A stretch of 64,000 bases of DNA, taken from contig JANWHW010000015.1 in the NCBI GenBank assembly GCA_025450195.1, positions 1 to 64,000 of the forward strand, written 5' to 3'. This stretch comes from Solirubrobacterales bacterium. Its GTDB lineage: Bacteria > Actinomycetota > Thermoleophilia > Solirubrobacterales > 70-9. Position 1 is the stretch's first letter. Each line of letters starts with the position of its first letter. Below are positions 47,187 through 56,541 of the stretch, in pieces. Both the position numbers and the translations under genes were made by a program. The notes beneath the pieces are model-generated. The model ran no database searches. It saw nothing but the letters and a program-made list of their open reading frames with translations, and was not told the origin of the DNA.

Positions 47187-47280
47187 AGAGCGATCTCCTT
47201 AGTGAGGGAAGGCGTTCGGGAACAATTCAGAGATGGCGTTCGGGCACAACCCTGAGATCCCTGCACTCTGCCGAGATCCA

Positions 47281-47354
47281 CCGTTGGGCAAAGCGCGCCG
47301 AGGCCGCAGCGGGCCGAAGACTCGAGCCGAAGCACGCCACGCGGATGGTCTGAA
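47281..47354 (+). pseudogene. Duplicated 3'-end remnant of the acyl-CoA dehydrogenase gene
   Basis: ccgttgggcaaagcgcgccgaggccgcagcggg...catgcc-like match to 46364-46437 (about 67/74 nt); still reads RWAKRAEAAAGRRLEPKHATRMV-stop. Confidence 0.88.
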
Positions 47355-47377
47355 CCCGGCCCAATTCTCAGAGACGC

Positions 47378-47404
47378 AGAGAGGGCGGCCAATGGCCGCC
47401 CTCT
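47378..47404. terminator. Hairpin following the dehydrogenase remnant
   Basis: gagagggcggcca-atggccgccctctc palindrome between remnant and stalk-head gene 2. Confidence 0.72.
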
Positions 47405-47429
47405 CGCAAAACACGTAGATGCAGACCGG

Positions 47430-48092
47430 CTAGCCGATCGCGTTAACGATGCCGCCAATCACACAGCCGGCGTTGCCATAGTTCAAGCCGAGAGCGATCC
47501 CCTCGGAGTTGGAGGTGAGCATCTTGCCGTCGGGACCGATCACGAAACCGAAGTCGATATCGCTTTCGACGTCTGTAACACCACTCGTCGCCGTGTTGCT
47601 GACAAATACACGGTCTTCTTCAAGCGTGGTGGTGTTGAGGAAATCTCCTCCTTCGCCATCGAAGCTGTCGTCGCCTTCGGCTACAGCACCATTCTGTGTC
47701 GTCGCCATCAGGATCCTGGCGCGATCGAGGCCTTCTTTCTGGTCACATACCGCGATTAGAGAAACCGAGCCATTGCTGGCAATCGTCTGAGTGCCACCAA
47801 AGCCGAGCCGGATGAAGAAGGGGGTCTGGCCGGCCAGATTCGAAGCGGTGGTCGCGCTGGGAACCGTGCCGAGAGTCGCCTCGTTCACCTTGGCACCGTT
47901 CACAGCGTTGTTCTTGATCTTTGCCGTCGTCACCGCGTTCTTCTTGATCTTGCCGGTGGTGACCGCGTTGGCCTTTAGCTGCTTGGTGCCGATCTTCTTC
48001 GCGGCGATCGCCGTGGCGCCCCCGAGCACGAGAAATACCGCGATCGATGACATCACGTTGGCGTAGGTGATTCTCTTGCGTATCTGCTTCAC
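47430..48092 (-). CDS. Repetitive stalk-head surface protein 2 (tandem paralogue of protein 1)
   Basis: MKQIRKRITYANVMSSIAVFLVLGGATAIAAKKIGTKQLKANAVTTGKIKKNAVTTAKIKNNAVNGAKV, then LGTVPSATTASNLAGQTPFFIRLGFGG and a different C-terminal domain. Confidence 0.85.
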   Translation of the reverse strand: MKQIRKRITYANVMSSIAVFLVLGGATAIAAKKIGTKQLKANAVTTGKIKKNAVTTAKIKNNAVNGAKVNEATLGTVPSATTASNLAGQTPFFIRLGFGGTQTIASNGSVSLIAVCDQKEGLDRARILMATTQNGAVAEGDDSFDGEGGDFLNTTTLEEDRVFVSNTATSGVTDVESDIDFGFVIGPDGKMLTSNSEGIALGLNYGNAGCVIGGIVNAIG

Positions 48093-48257
48093 AGGCCGAT
48101 CTCCTTAGGTAGGGGGAACGAGCACGGGCACGCTGACAGCCCTGCACTCCATTGCTGAGACTCCAAGACCCTTGCAAGCCGATGGTGGGGTTGTCAAGGC
48201 AATTGGACGCGTCAAGCCGCCGTGATGACCATTGGCCATAACGCAACAAGCGGGAAC

Positions 48258-49457
48258 CTACATGCGTGAGCGGCGGCTTGATCGAAGCACCTCTTTGAAC
48301 GACCTGTACTTCAATCGCATCAACGGACGCTCGATCAGGTAATAGCTGGCCGCGGCCAACGGGATCGCGATAACGACCGTCCCGATCAGCACCGTCGCGA
48401 ACCCTTCATTCGCTCCACCGAAGCCGAGGTCGATCCCGATCGTCACCTGCCAGAGGTAGAAGCCGTAGGAGATCAGTCCCAGCCAAAGCAGGGGGCGGTT
48501 GGCGAGAATTCGACGGGGTACTCCGACGTTGGGATTTCCGAACACGACTGGAATAACGAGCAGAATCGCAATCCCGCACTGAAGAAGATGAATCGCAAGG
48601 AATTCCAGGTCTGTGAAATCTGCAACCGTGAAGGGAATGGGTTTGAAGGCGATGACCGTTACGAAGTACAAACCCAGGGCCCCAGCCCAGCACATGCCCG
48701 GATTGGATGCGGCGACGCGAAGCGGGCGGGGGAGTGTGGGCTCCTGCCTTCCATAGACAGCCGACAGAACGGCCAGCGCAAGCCCCATGCCAAGCCAGTC
48801 GAAGTGAGCGGCGAAGGTGTAGGTGAACCAGGATTTCTCCCGGAGCGACGATAAGTCGAGCGCCAGCGAGGCAAGGGCCAGTAAAGCGATCAGGACGAGC
48901 TCGACACGAAGCCATGAGCGCACGGTGCGGCCTCGGGCAAGCCATGCCGTTAGCGCCGCATAAATTGGCAGGATTGCGTAGAACGTCAGCTCGACGGTGA
49001 GGGTCCAGGACTGGAGCAATCCACAGCGGAAGCCCTGTCCTTCGCAGGCTGCCGTGTCAGTAACGGGGTGAAGATACTCCGTGAGGCTGTAAAAAACCCA
49101 CCACTTGTCGCTGAAGACCCCGGTCAGCCCGAAAACGATGGTGAGGCAGGTGAGGGCGACCCAGTAGGCGGGGTAGATTCGGAGGAAGCGGCGGCGTGCG
49201 AAATCCCTGACCCGGGGCGCAGCCGGGCCCCCAGCACGGTACGCGATCATTGGTCGGTAGAGGAGGAAGGCGGAGAGGAGGAAGAAGATCGCCACCATCG
49301 AGTCGAGCCTGACCACCATGCGATCCGTCAGGCCCGCACCGCTACCGAAGCTACCGGCGAACAGCCAGCTGTGAACCACGACCACGCCGATCGCCGCAAT
49401 GCCCCGCACTCCGTCAGAGAGCGGAAACCGCGGATGGCGCGGGGGCGGGGCAACCAC
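48258..49457 (-). CDS. Acyltransferase family 3 membrane protein (O-acyltransferase)
   Basis: DGVRGIAAIGVVVVHSW, RRFLRIYPAYWVAL, 10+ TM helices, LIERPLMRLKYRSFKE. Confidence 0.92.
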   Translation of the reverse strand: MVAPPPRHPRFPLSDGVRGIAAIGVVVVHSWLFAGSFGSGAGLTDRMVVRLDSMVAIFFLLSAFLLYRPMIAYRAGGPAAPRVRDFARRRFLRIYPAYWVALTCLTIVFGLTGVFSDKWWVFYSLTEYLHPVTDTAACEGQGFRCGLLQSWTLTVELTFYAILPIYAALTAWLARGRTVRSWLRVELVLIALLALASLALDLSSLREKSWFTYTFAAHFDWLGMGLALAVLSAVYGRQEPTLPRPLRVAASNPGMCWAGALGLYFVTVIAFKPIPFTVADFTDLEFLAIHLLQCGIAILLVIPVVFGNPNVGVPRRILANRPLLWLGLISYGFYLWQVTIGIDLGFGGANEGFATVLIGTVVIAIPLAAASYYLIERPLMRLKYRSFKEVLRSSRRSRM

Positions 49458-49501
49458 GTCGGGAACCGCCGCCCGCCCGCCGTCCGGGTTGACCCCTTGT
49501 C

Positions 49502-50071
49502 CTACGCTGAGCCTCCCAGTGCGCGGGTGAAGTACACACTGCAGGCACGGAGACCGAACCGGCGCGCGGCGGCACTTTGCTCGTTTCCGAGGCCGGAGAT
49601 CATCAGCTCGAGGCTGTGTGCTCGCTCAGGTTCATCTGCCGTTCCGGCCCGCAAGCGCTCGCGAGCTAGCGCGATGATCGGGTCGAACAAGCCCAGGTAG
49701 ACCTTAAGCGCTCGCGAGTTCGGTGCCGGCCCAAGCCCCCTCAGGTCGCTTGCCTGGCGGCTCAGGATTTCGATTCCCGGCTTGACGAGACCGATGGTGA
49801 TTGCTTCCTGTGCAGAACTAGACCGCGAAAAGACCTGAGGAAGCTTACGGCCTAGGGCGCGGGTGTCTCGAGTACTCCGGCTGCAGATGGCTTCTGCCCG
49901 CTTGAGGTACTGGGTCCTGTCGACACGGGGAGCAGACCGATGCGCGCTGCGCCCACTTGCGTCCGAGGCAGTTCTGGGGCTCGTTTCATTGGAGCCACCG
50001 CAGCCACTAAAGGCTGCGGTGGCGATCACGGCTATCAACGACAACCACGGAATGTCAGCGCGATAGTCCAT
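49502..50071 (-). CDS. Putative lipoprotein, hypothetical
   Basis: MDYRADIPWLSLIAVIATAAFSGCGGSNE lipobox. Confidence 0.7.
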   Translation of the reverse strand: MDYRADIPWLSLIAVIATAAFSGCGGSNETSPRTASDASGRSAHRSAPRVDRTQYLKRAEAICSRSTRDTRALGRKLPQVFSRSSSAQEAITIGLVKPGIEILSRQASDLRGLGPAPNSRALKVYLGLFDPIIALARERLRAGTADEPERAHSLELMISGLGNEQSAAARRFGLRACSVYFTRALGGSA

Positions 50072-50168
50072 GTGTCCGCCACAGGCGAGGCGGGGGCTCA
50101 AAAACGACGGGCGCCATCCCTAAAGGAGGCGCCCGTCCTCTGCCGGTTGCAGCGGTTCGACCTTACCC

Positions 50169-50738
50169 TTACTCCGCGCAGACGACCGAGACCCTGACGC
50201 TCCACGTGTTGGCGCCACCAGGAATCCGCTCCAGGCTTGTCAGCCACGCGTCTCCGTAGGAGTTGTTGAAAGTCGGGACAACTTCGTTGGCGCCCACGCC
50301 GGTGACTTCAAAGCCGCCCCCCGTAACCTGGCTACCCGCGGGGCAAGTGGTCAGACCGAAGCCCGATCCCGCGTTCGGGCCTTCCGTAGTGCCAAACTCC
50401 GTGGAGGTGCTGCCGAACTTGGAGTTAGCCGTCGCTTGGGCGGCTTCGGCTGCTGATTTTGCAGAGTTTGCGGTGCTCTGTGCGATGTTGGCCGCGCTTT
50501 GCGCCGAGTTTGCCGTGCTCTGTGCGGTGTTAGCGGCTGTTTTCGCCGAGTTTGCCGTGCTCTGTGCGGTGTTAGCGGTGCTCAGCGCGGTGTTGGCCTT
50601 TTTCAGCGCTTTGTTAGCCGTGCTTTTGACACTGGCGGAGATGGACGCGATGGGGTTCGTCGGTCCGCCGAGAGCAGGGACGGCCAGGGCAAGAGCCAAG
50701 ACTGAACTCAAAAGCAGGACTGCGTAACGACTCTTCAT
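50169..50738 (-). CDS. Secreted heptad-repeat (TAQSTANSA) coiled-coil protein with C-terminal globular domain
   Basis: MKSRYAVLLLSSVLALALAVPALGG signal; SVKSTANKALKKANTALSTANTAQSTANSAKTAANTAQSTANSAQSAANIAQSTANSAKSAAEAAQATANSK; two Cys in the C-terminal domain. Confidence 0.8.
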   Translation of the reverse strand: MKSRYAVLLLSSVLALALAVPALGGPTNPIASISASVKSTANKALKKANTALSTANTAQSTANSAKTAANTAQSTANSAQSAANIAQSTANSAKSAAEAAQATANSKFGSTSTEFGTTEGPNAGSGFGLTTCPAGSQVTGGGFEVTGVGANEVVPTFNNSYGDAWLTSLERIPGGANTWSVRVSVVCAE

Positions 50739-50832
50739 GTTGCCTCCTGGCGCCACCGTGCGGACGCTGTTGCCTGTAGGGGGGACGCTATTCCACCACA
50801 GCCCGACGGGGAGTGCAAGCTTGCCTATGGAC

Positions 50833-51471
50833 TCAAGGACGATCGACGCCCACGAGCCCGACCCCGACGTCAGAGCAGTGCGTGAGCCCAAGACCCTCAA
50901 TCGCCTGGTCGACCTGAACGCCAGCGTCGTCTACCAGCTGAGCCTTGACAGCGATCTGGGCAGGGCTTCCGCTGCGCGCGACTCGAGCCAAGGCTCCCGC
51001 CCTGATAAGGACGTCGAGGAGAGCTGAATCGAGCGACCTGACTGCCTCGGCGTGGGTCAAGGGCACGGGCGACTGCCGGAGACTCATGCGCCATTCCTCA
51101 ACGATCGAGACAAGGGCCGCAGAGAACTGCTCGACATTTAGCCGCTGCTGCACCTTTTGCTGCTCCAGAGTCGAGATCCTCCCCTTTTCTTCCACGCAGC
51201 TTCGATCCACCGCCTGCGTAAAGGAATCTTCGGTGATCCCATCTTCGCTGGGCTGCAGAGCCAGGAAGGCGCCTACGGCAACCACAATGGCCCCGGCCGT
51301 TGCAGCACTAAGCAAGCGTGCGCGACGGGTGGTGCCGATCAGACGCGCGATCCGCTCGCGCAATGGAATCCCAGTGGCAGCTACCACGCCTGACCGCGAC
51401 AGTTCTGAGCCACAGCCTACGCAATAGCGGTTCTCCTCCTGGTTCTTCTCGCCACAATGAGGGCAGTACAT
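50833..51471 (-). CDS. Zinc-ribbon membrane-anchored hypothetical protein
   Basis: MYCPHCGEKNQEENRYCVGCGSEL double-zinc-ribbon half, one TM LLSAATAGAIVVAVGAFLAL. Confidence 0.78.
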   Translation of the reverse strand: MYCPHCGEKNQEENRYCVGCGSELSRSGVVAATGIPLRERIARLIGTTRRARLLSAATAGAIVVAVGAFLALQPSEDGITEDSFTQAVDRSCVEEKGRISTLEQQKVQQRLNVEQFSAALVSIVEEWRMSLRQSPVPLTHAEAVRSLDSALLDVLIRAGALARVARSGSPAQIAVKAQLVDDAGVQVDQAIEGLGLTHCSDVGVGLVGVDRP

Positions 51472-51543
51472 GAGGGAGCCAAGCTACCCGATCATGGGTG
51501 GGACGAATGGCTGCGATCTATCGCCGCGGAAACGTCACTAGGA

Positions 51544-52254
51544 CTAGTTGTAGAGCACCACGTAGAAGGCGGCGGGTTTCGCCATGGTGTTGAGCTTGAA
51601 CGTCTGCACTTCAACCGCCGGAGCCGGGCAAGAGACTCCGGCGATCTTGATGTGCGCGATCGTCTCTTCGTAGGTGGGCTCAACCTGCGGCGTCACCTGG
51701 CCTCCCTTGGGGTTGAACCCCGGGACTTTGATGCAGTAGACGTTTCCTTTCCCAGGAGTGCTGACGTCGGCGCTTGTGATGCCCTTGGAGTTTGAGGAGT
51801 CGACGCTTCCATCTTGGTTGACCTCGGCGAAGATGACCGGGTTCGCCGATTCAGCCGTTTTGGCGGAGTTAGATTTGTTCGCGCTGGGGACCTCGCCCAT
51901 CGATGACTCGACGATCTTGTCGCCGGTGACTGTGTCGTTGGCGATCTTCTCGCCGGTGACGGCTCCATCGGCGAGCTTGTCGCGGGCAACAGCCCCGGTG
52001 CCGAGCTTGTTGACCGTTACCGCGCCGTTCGCGAGCTTGCCGCCCTTCACCGCCAGAGCCTTGATCTTCGGCGCAATCACCGCATTCTTGCGCAGCTTGC
52101 TGGCGGTCACGGCGCCCGGCCTCAGCTGTCTCTCCCCCACCGACTTGTCCGCGATCTGCTGCGCCGCGTAGGTGGTGGCACCGCCGACCGCGATGAACAG
52201 CGCAATCGAGGAGACCACGTTTGCGTACGTCAGCCGCTTGCGAACCTGCCCCAC
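51544..52254 (-). CDS. Repetitive stalk-head surface protein 3
   Basis: MGQVRKRLTYANVVSSIALFIAVGGATTYAA; RQLRPGAVTASKLRKNAVIAPKIKALAVKGGKLANGAVTVNKLGTGAVARDKLADGAVTGEKI; GEVPSANKSNSAKTAESA linker. Confidence 0.85.
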   Translation of the reverse strand: MGQVRKRLTYANVVSSIALFIAVGGATTYAAQQIADKSVGERQLRPGAVTASKLRKNAVIAPKIKALAVKGGKLANGAVTVNKLGTGAVARDKLADGAVTGEKIANDTVTGDKIVESSMGEVPSANKSNSAKTAESANPVIFAEVNQDGSVDSSNSKGITSADVSTPGKGNVYCIKVPGFNPKGGQVTPQVEPTYEETIAHIKIAGVSCPAPAVEVQTFKLNTMAKPAAFYVVLYN

Positions 52255-52296
52255 AACATCCTCCCTCGCTCCCTTTAAGAAACCCGGCGGGTCATC

Positions 52297-53361
52297 TTAG
52301 TAGCGTCGCTCGGCCTCGTCGGCGGCCTCCGCGAGGCTCTCGACGATCCGGGCGAACTGCTGGATCCCCTCATCCACCTTCCCGTACTGACCCGCCGAGT
52401 AGCGGGCGAGCACGCCCTCGAGGATGATTGCCAGCTTCCAGTAGCCGAGCGCGACGTAGAAATCGAGCTGGGAGAGGTCGCGGCCGGAGCGCTCGGCGTA
52501 GCGCTGCCTGAGCTCATCCCGGTGCGGGAAGCCCGGGGCCAGGTTCGCCGGCTGCCCGAGCGTGGTCCCCTCATCGCCCTCCTGTGGCCAGTAGACCATC
52601 AAGAGGCCGACGTCGGCGAGCGGATCGCCGAGCGTGCAGAGCTCCCAGTCGACCACCGCGGCCACCTCCCCCATCGGGGTCAGGATCATGTTGTCGAGCC
52701 GGTAGTCGCCATGGACGATCGTCGCCGGCCCCTGCTCGGGAATACGGGCTGCGAGCCGCTCGTGGATCTCGTCGATCACAGGGAGCTCCCTGGTCTTCGA
52801 CTTCTCCCACTGCCCCTGCCAGCGGTGCAGTTGGCGAGCAACGTAGTCCTCCTTGCGCCCCAACTCACCGAGGCCAGCGGCGTCGGGATCGACAGCATGG
52901 ATCTCGACCAGGGTGTCGACAACCCGCTCGCCGATTGCCCGTCTGTCGTCGTGGTCGGGGAAGATCTCGGCATCGGGGAGGAAGCGGAGGATCGGGCCCT
53001 CGACGAACTCCATCACGTAGAAGGGCGCGTCGTTGACGGCCTCGTCCTCGCAAAGGCCGACCACCGGAGCAACGGGGACGGGCGTGGCGGAGAGCGCCGA
53101 AACGACCCTGTGCTCGCGACCCATGTCGTGGGCGGAGCCAAGCCGCTTGCCCAGTGGCGGTCGCCGCAGCGCCCAGCGGCCACTGCCGGAGTCCCCCACG
53201 CCGTAGGTCAGGTTGGAATGACCTCCGGAAATCCGCTCGAAGGAGAGCGGCAACTCGACCGTCGGGACATGCTCGGCGAACCAGGACTCCACACCAGTCC
53301 GGTCGATCCCCTCCGGCACCTCGCCGCTACCGTCGACAGTCCCTGTAGCCTCGTCGCTCAT
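52297..53361 (-). CDS. Phosphotransferase family protein (APH/ACAD10-11-like kinase fold)
   Basis: FERISGGHSNLTYGV, TIVHGDYRLDNMILTPMGEVAAVVDWELCTLGDPLADVGLLMVYW. Confidence 0.93.
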   Translation of the reverse strand: MSDEATGTVDGSGEVPEGIDRTGVESWFAEHVPTVELPLSFERISGGHSNLTYGVGDSGSGRWALRRPPLGKRLGSAHDMGREHRVVSALSATPVPVAPVVGLCEDEAVNDAPFYVMEFVEGPILRFLPDAEIFPDHDDRRAIGERVVDTLVEIHAVDPDAAGLGELGRKEDYVARQLHRWQGQWEKSKTRELPVIDEIHERLAARIPEQGPATIVHGDYRLDNMILTPMGEVAAVVDWELCTLGDPLADVGLLMVYWPQEGDEGTTLGQPANLAPGFPHRDELRQRYAERSGRDLSQLDFYVALGYWKLAIILEGVLARYSAGQYGKVDEGIQQFARIVESLAEAADEAERRY

Positions 53362-53395
53362 AGCCTCGCAAGCATATTCACGACCACGCTTTCGG

Positions 53396-54664
53396 TTGAG
53401 CTCGTCGCTCGCCAACAGGCTCACGATCGGCTTCGCGATCGCGTTTGCCGTCTTGACAGGCCTCGCGGTGATCGGGGTTGCCCGCTTCCTCCAGCAGCGT
53501 CAGGACTTCGAGGACGCGACCGCCCGCTCCTACCAGCATGAGATTGAGGCCCGCAATCGGCTGGCGCAGGGACAGAGGCCCGCCAGCGCCCGCGTGGCGA
53601 TCGTCGCCGAGGCACAGAGCAGACAGGTGCTCCGCGAGGAAATCGCCGATGAGACCAGGGACACGGCGCTGCTCGTCGGAGCGGGGTTGATAGCCGGCCT
53701 CACCGGCGCCGCGCTGCTATTTAGCGGCCTGATCTCCTCGATGCGCCGTCCCCTGGAGGAGCTCGTCGAGGCATCGGGCAAGCTCGCGAGCGGCAACCTC
53801 GAGGCCAGGGTCAAGATCGGCGGCCTGTCCGAGACGGCGGCGCTGGGAAAGGCATTCAACGAAATGGCCGAGGAGATCCAGCGCCGGGCCGGAGAACGAG
53901 ACCGCCTGGACCAGATGAAGGACGAGTTCGTCCTCACCGCCTCACACGAGCTGCGCAGCCCACTTACGTCCGTCCAGGGCTTTGCCGAGCTGTTGATGCT
54001 GGAGCGCGAAAAGCTCAGCCCGAAGCAGGCCGAGACCGTCGAGATCATCCTCGACAGCACTCGCCACCTGGTCCATCTCCTCAATGACCTACTCGACCTC
54101 GCTCGCAGCAATGCAGGCAGGCTCGCGATCAAGCCGGTCCCAACCGAGGTCGAGTCGCTGGTCGAAGACGCCGTGAGGACGATGCGCAGTCAGACCGAAG
54201 CGCGTAACCAGCTGCTGAGCGACGAGGTTGAGCCTGACCTGCCCCGTGTCAGCGCCGATCGCGACCGGATTCGCCAAGTACTGGTGAATCTGCTTACTAA
54301 CGCAAATGAGTACTGCCCGCAAGGAGCGGCCATATGCGTGAAAGCCAGGCGCATTGGTGCTGAAGTGGAGATCGCTGTGATTGATGACGGGCCAGGAATT
54401 CCAGCGGAGCAATTGGAGCAGATCTTCGATCGCTTCACGCGCGGCGATGCCGGACTGACCCAGCGGGTCGGGGGCACCGGCCTGGGCTTGGCAATCTCGA
54501 AATCTCTGGTCGAGCTGCACGGCGGGACCATCTCCGCCGAGTCTCGTCCGGGTGACGGCTCCGAGTTCCGAATGCGCCTTCCCTCCATCGCCAAGAATCC
54601 GGTTGGCGCAGATGGAAACGGAGCTGAGATACCCAGCTACTCCGACGAGTCGGAGGTCAGGTGA
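53396..54664 (+). CDS. Membrane sensor histidine kinase (HAMP-HisKA-HATPase)
   Basis: FVLTASHELRSPLTSVQGFAELL, VLVNLLTNANEYCP, DDGPGIPAEQLEQIFDRFTRGD, GGTGLGLAISKSLVELHGG. Confidence 0.95.
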   Translation: MSSSLANRLTIGFAIAFAVLTGLAVIGVARFLQQRQDFEDATARSYQHEIEARNRLAQGQRPASARVAIVAEAQSRQVLREEIADETRDTALLVGAGLIAGLTGAALLFSGLISSMRRPLEELVEASGKLASGNLEARVKIGGLSETAALGKAFNEMAEEIQRRAGERDRLDQMKDEFVLTASHELRSPLTSVQGFAELLMLEREKLSPKQAETVEIILDSTRHLVHLLNDLLDLARSNAGRLAIKPVPTEVESLVEDAVRTMRSQTEARNQLLSDEVEPDLPRVSADRDRIRQVLVNLLTNANEYCPQGAAICVKARRIGAEVEIAVIDDGPGIPAEQLEQIFDRFTRGDAGLTQRVGGTGLGLAISKSLVELHGGTISAESRPGDGSEFRMRLPSIAKNPVGADGNGAEIPSYSDESEVR

Positions 54665-55032
54665 TGACCAGGATCCTGGTGGCGGACGACTCCGAGACGA
54701 TCCTGCTGTTGCTGCGGACCCGGCTCGAGATGGAGGGTTACGAAGTCGAGACGGCGGCAGACGGCCAGGAGGTGGTGGACGCTCTGCACGGTGACCCCAA
54801 CCGAATGCCCGACGTGCTTTTGCTGGACGCGATGATGCCCCGCAAGTCCGGGATCGACGCGCTCCGCGAGCTGCGCGGCGAGGGTGTGGACACTCCGGCG
54901 CTGATCGTCAGCGCCCACCAGAGTGAAATGGACAACGGCTCACCCAGCGATCTCGAGGTGAGTGGCTACCTGACCAAGCCGATCGACTTCGACCGGCTCT
55001 TTGCCCGCCTCGCGGAGCTGACCGGCAGCTGA
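54661..55032 (+). CDS. Single-domain response regulator
   Basis: ILVADDSETILLLLRTRLEMEGYEVETAADGQE, DVLLLDAMMPRKSGIDAL, GYLTKPID. Confidence 0.95.
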   Translation: MMTRILVADDSETILLLLRTRLEMEGYEVETAADGQEVVDALHGDPNRMPDVLLLDAMMPRKSGIDALRELRGEGVDTPALIVSAHQSEMDNGSPSDLEVSGYLTKPIDFDRLFARLAELTGS

Positions 55033-55038
55033 GCCGGG

Positions 55039-56541
55039 TCAGCTCTTGGCGACCTCGAGGCGGATTTCCTTTCCCTTCAACTTGGTGCCGTCGAGGAACT
55101 CGACGGTGCGGTCCGCCTTCTCCGGAGCCACCTCTACGAACGAGAAACGCTGCAAGACGCGGACATCGTGGATCGCCTCCTCGGGCAGGACGGCGCCCTC
55201 GCGAAGCGCCCAGCGCAAGTCCTCCTCGGTGATCCCACTGCGCTCCCCGCGGTTGACGAAGAGCTTTACCGTGTCGTGCCCCTTTTCATCCTCCTGCTTC
55301 TCAGGAGCTGCATCCTCGTTTTGCTCCTTGCCGGTCGGGGCGTCCTCTTTGGGGCCGCCATCTCCCTCGGTCGGCTCGCTCGGCTCCGCTCGCTTGCGCC
55401 GCCGTGGCGGCGGCGCGTGCTCGAGGCGCTCCTCGGGTGTCTCCCAGGCGCTGATCGAGGTCTTCACGTCCCGCTCGATCCGGTCGATCTCGTCGCGTTG
55501 CGCGGGGGTGACGAAGGTGATCGCTCGGCCAGTCCGCCCCACTCGCCCGGTCCGCCCGATGCGGTGTACGTAGACCTCGGATGAGGCCGGCACGTCGTAG
55601 TTGATGACGTGGGTGACATGCTCGATGTCGAGCCCGCGGGCGGCGATGTCGGTCGCCACAAGCAGTCGGACCCGGTGGTCCTTGAAGGCGATCATCACGC
55701 CGTCGCGCGAGCCCTGGCTCATGTCGCCGTGCAGCGCCTTTACGTCGAGCCCGCGGGCCTTCAGCGTTTTCTCAAGCCGCGAGGCGCCGATCTTGGTGCG
55801 GCAGAAGATGATCGCCTGCTCGGGCTCCTCGGCTCGCAGCAGCTCGACTAGCCGATCCGGCTTCTCTTTTGCGGAAACCTCGACGAAGGCCTGCGCGATC
55901 GCGTCGACGGTCAGCGTTTTCGGCGTGATCCGGATCGTCGTCGGGTCATACATGTAGCTCTCGGCCAGCCGCTGGACCGGCGGCGGCATCGTCGCCGAGA
56001 AGAGAGCGGTCTGGCGCCCGCTCGGACACATGCGAAGGATTTTCTCGACGTCCTCGATGAAACCGAGGTCGAGCATCTCGTCGGCCTCGTCGAGAACGAT
56101 GTAGCGGACTCCCGTGAGCACCAGCGAGTGGCGCGACATCAGGTCCATCATCCGCCCGACCGTGGCGACGACGACCTGGCCGCCGGCACGTAGCTGCGCC
56201 TGCTGGGATTTGATCGGAGCGCCGCCGAAGACGGCGACGATCTCGATCTCGAGGTGCTCGGCGTAGGCGCGCAGCGCCTGGGTCACCTGGATGCAGAGCT
56301 CCCGGGTCGGCGTCAGGACGACCGCCTGCACCTCGTCGCTGGCCGGATCGAGGTACTGCAACAGGGGCAGGCCAAAGGCGGCCGTCTTGCCGGTGCCGGT
56401 CTGGGCCTGGCCGATCACGTCGTGGCCGGCGAGCAGCTCGGGAATGGCCTGCTCCTGGATCGGGGTCGGCTCGGAGTAGCTCAACTCGTCGAGAGCGAGC
56501 TGGATCTCGGAAGCAAGGCCGAGGTCTTTGAACGCGGTCAA
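55039..56541 (-). CDS. DEAD-box RNA helicase with DbpA-type C-terminal RNA-binding domain
   Basis: AQTGTGKTAAFGLPLL, VLDEADEMLDLGF, HRIGRTGRVGRTGRAI; C-terminal VKLFVNRGERSGITEEDLRWAL. Confidence 0.96.
   Translation of the reverse strand: MTAFKDLGLASEIQLALDELSYSEPTPIQEQAIPELLAGHDVIGQAQTGTGKTAAFGLPLLQYLDPASDEVQAVVLTPTRELCIQVTQALRAYAEHLEIEIVAVFGGAPIKSQQAQLRAGGQVVVATVGRMMDLMSRHSLVLTGVRYIVLDEADEMLDLGFIEDVEKILRMCPSGRQTALFSATMPPPVQRLAESYMYDPTTIRITPKTLTVDAIAQAFVEVSAKEKPDRLVELLRAEEPEQAIIFCRTKIGASRLEKTLKARGLDVKALHGDMSQGSRDGVMIAFKDHRVRLLVATDIAARGLDIEHVTHVINYDVPASSEVYVHRIGRTGRVGRTGRAITFVTPAQRDEIDRIERDVKTSISAWETPEERLEHAPPPRRRKRAEPSEPTEGDGGPKEDAPTGKEQNEDAAPEKQEDEKGHDTVKLFVNRGERSGITEEDLRWALREGAVLPEEAIHDVRVLQRFSFVEVAPEKADRTVEFLDGTKLKGKEIRLEVAKS

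Noticed and set aside
50445-50640. CRISPR-like array
   Set aside because: The tandem repeats are in frame coding heptads without spacers; no cas genes in the window.
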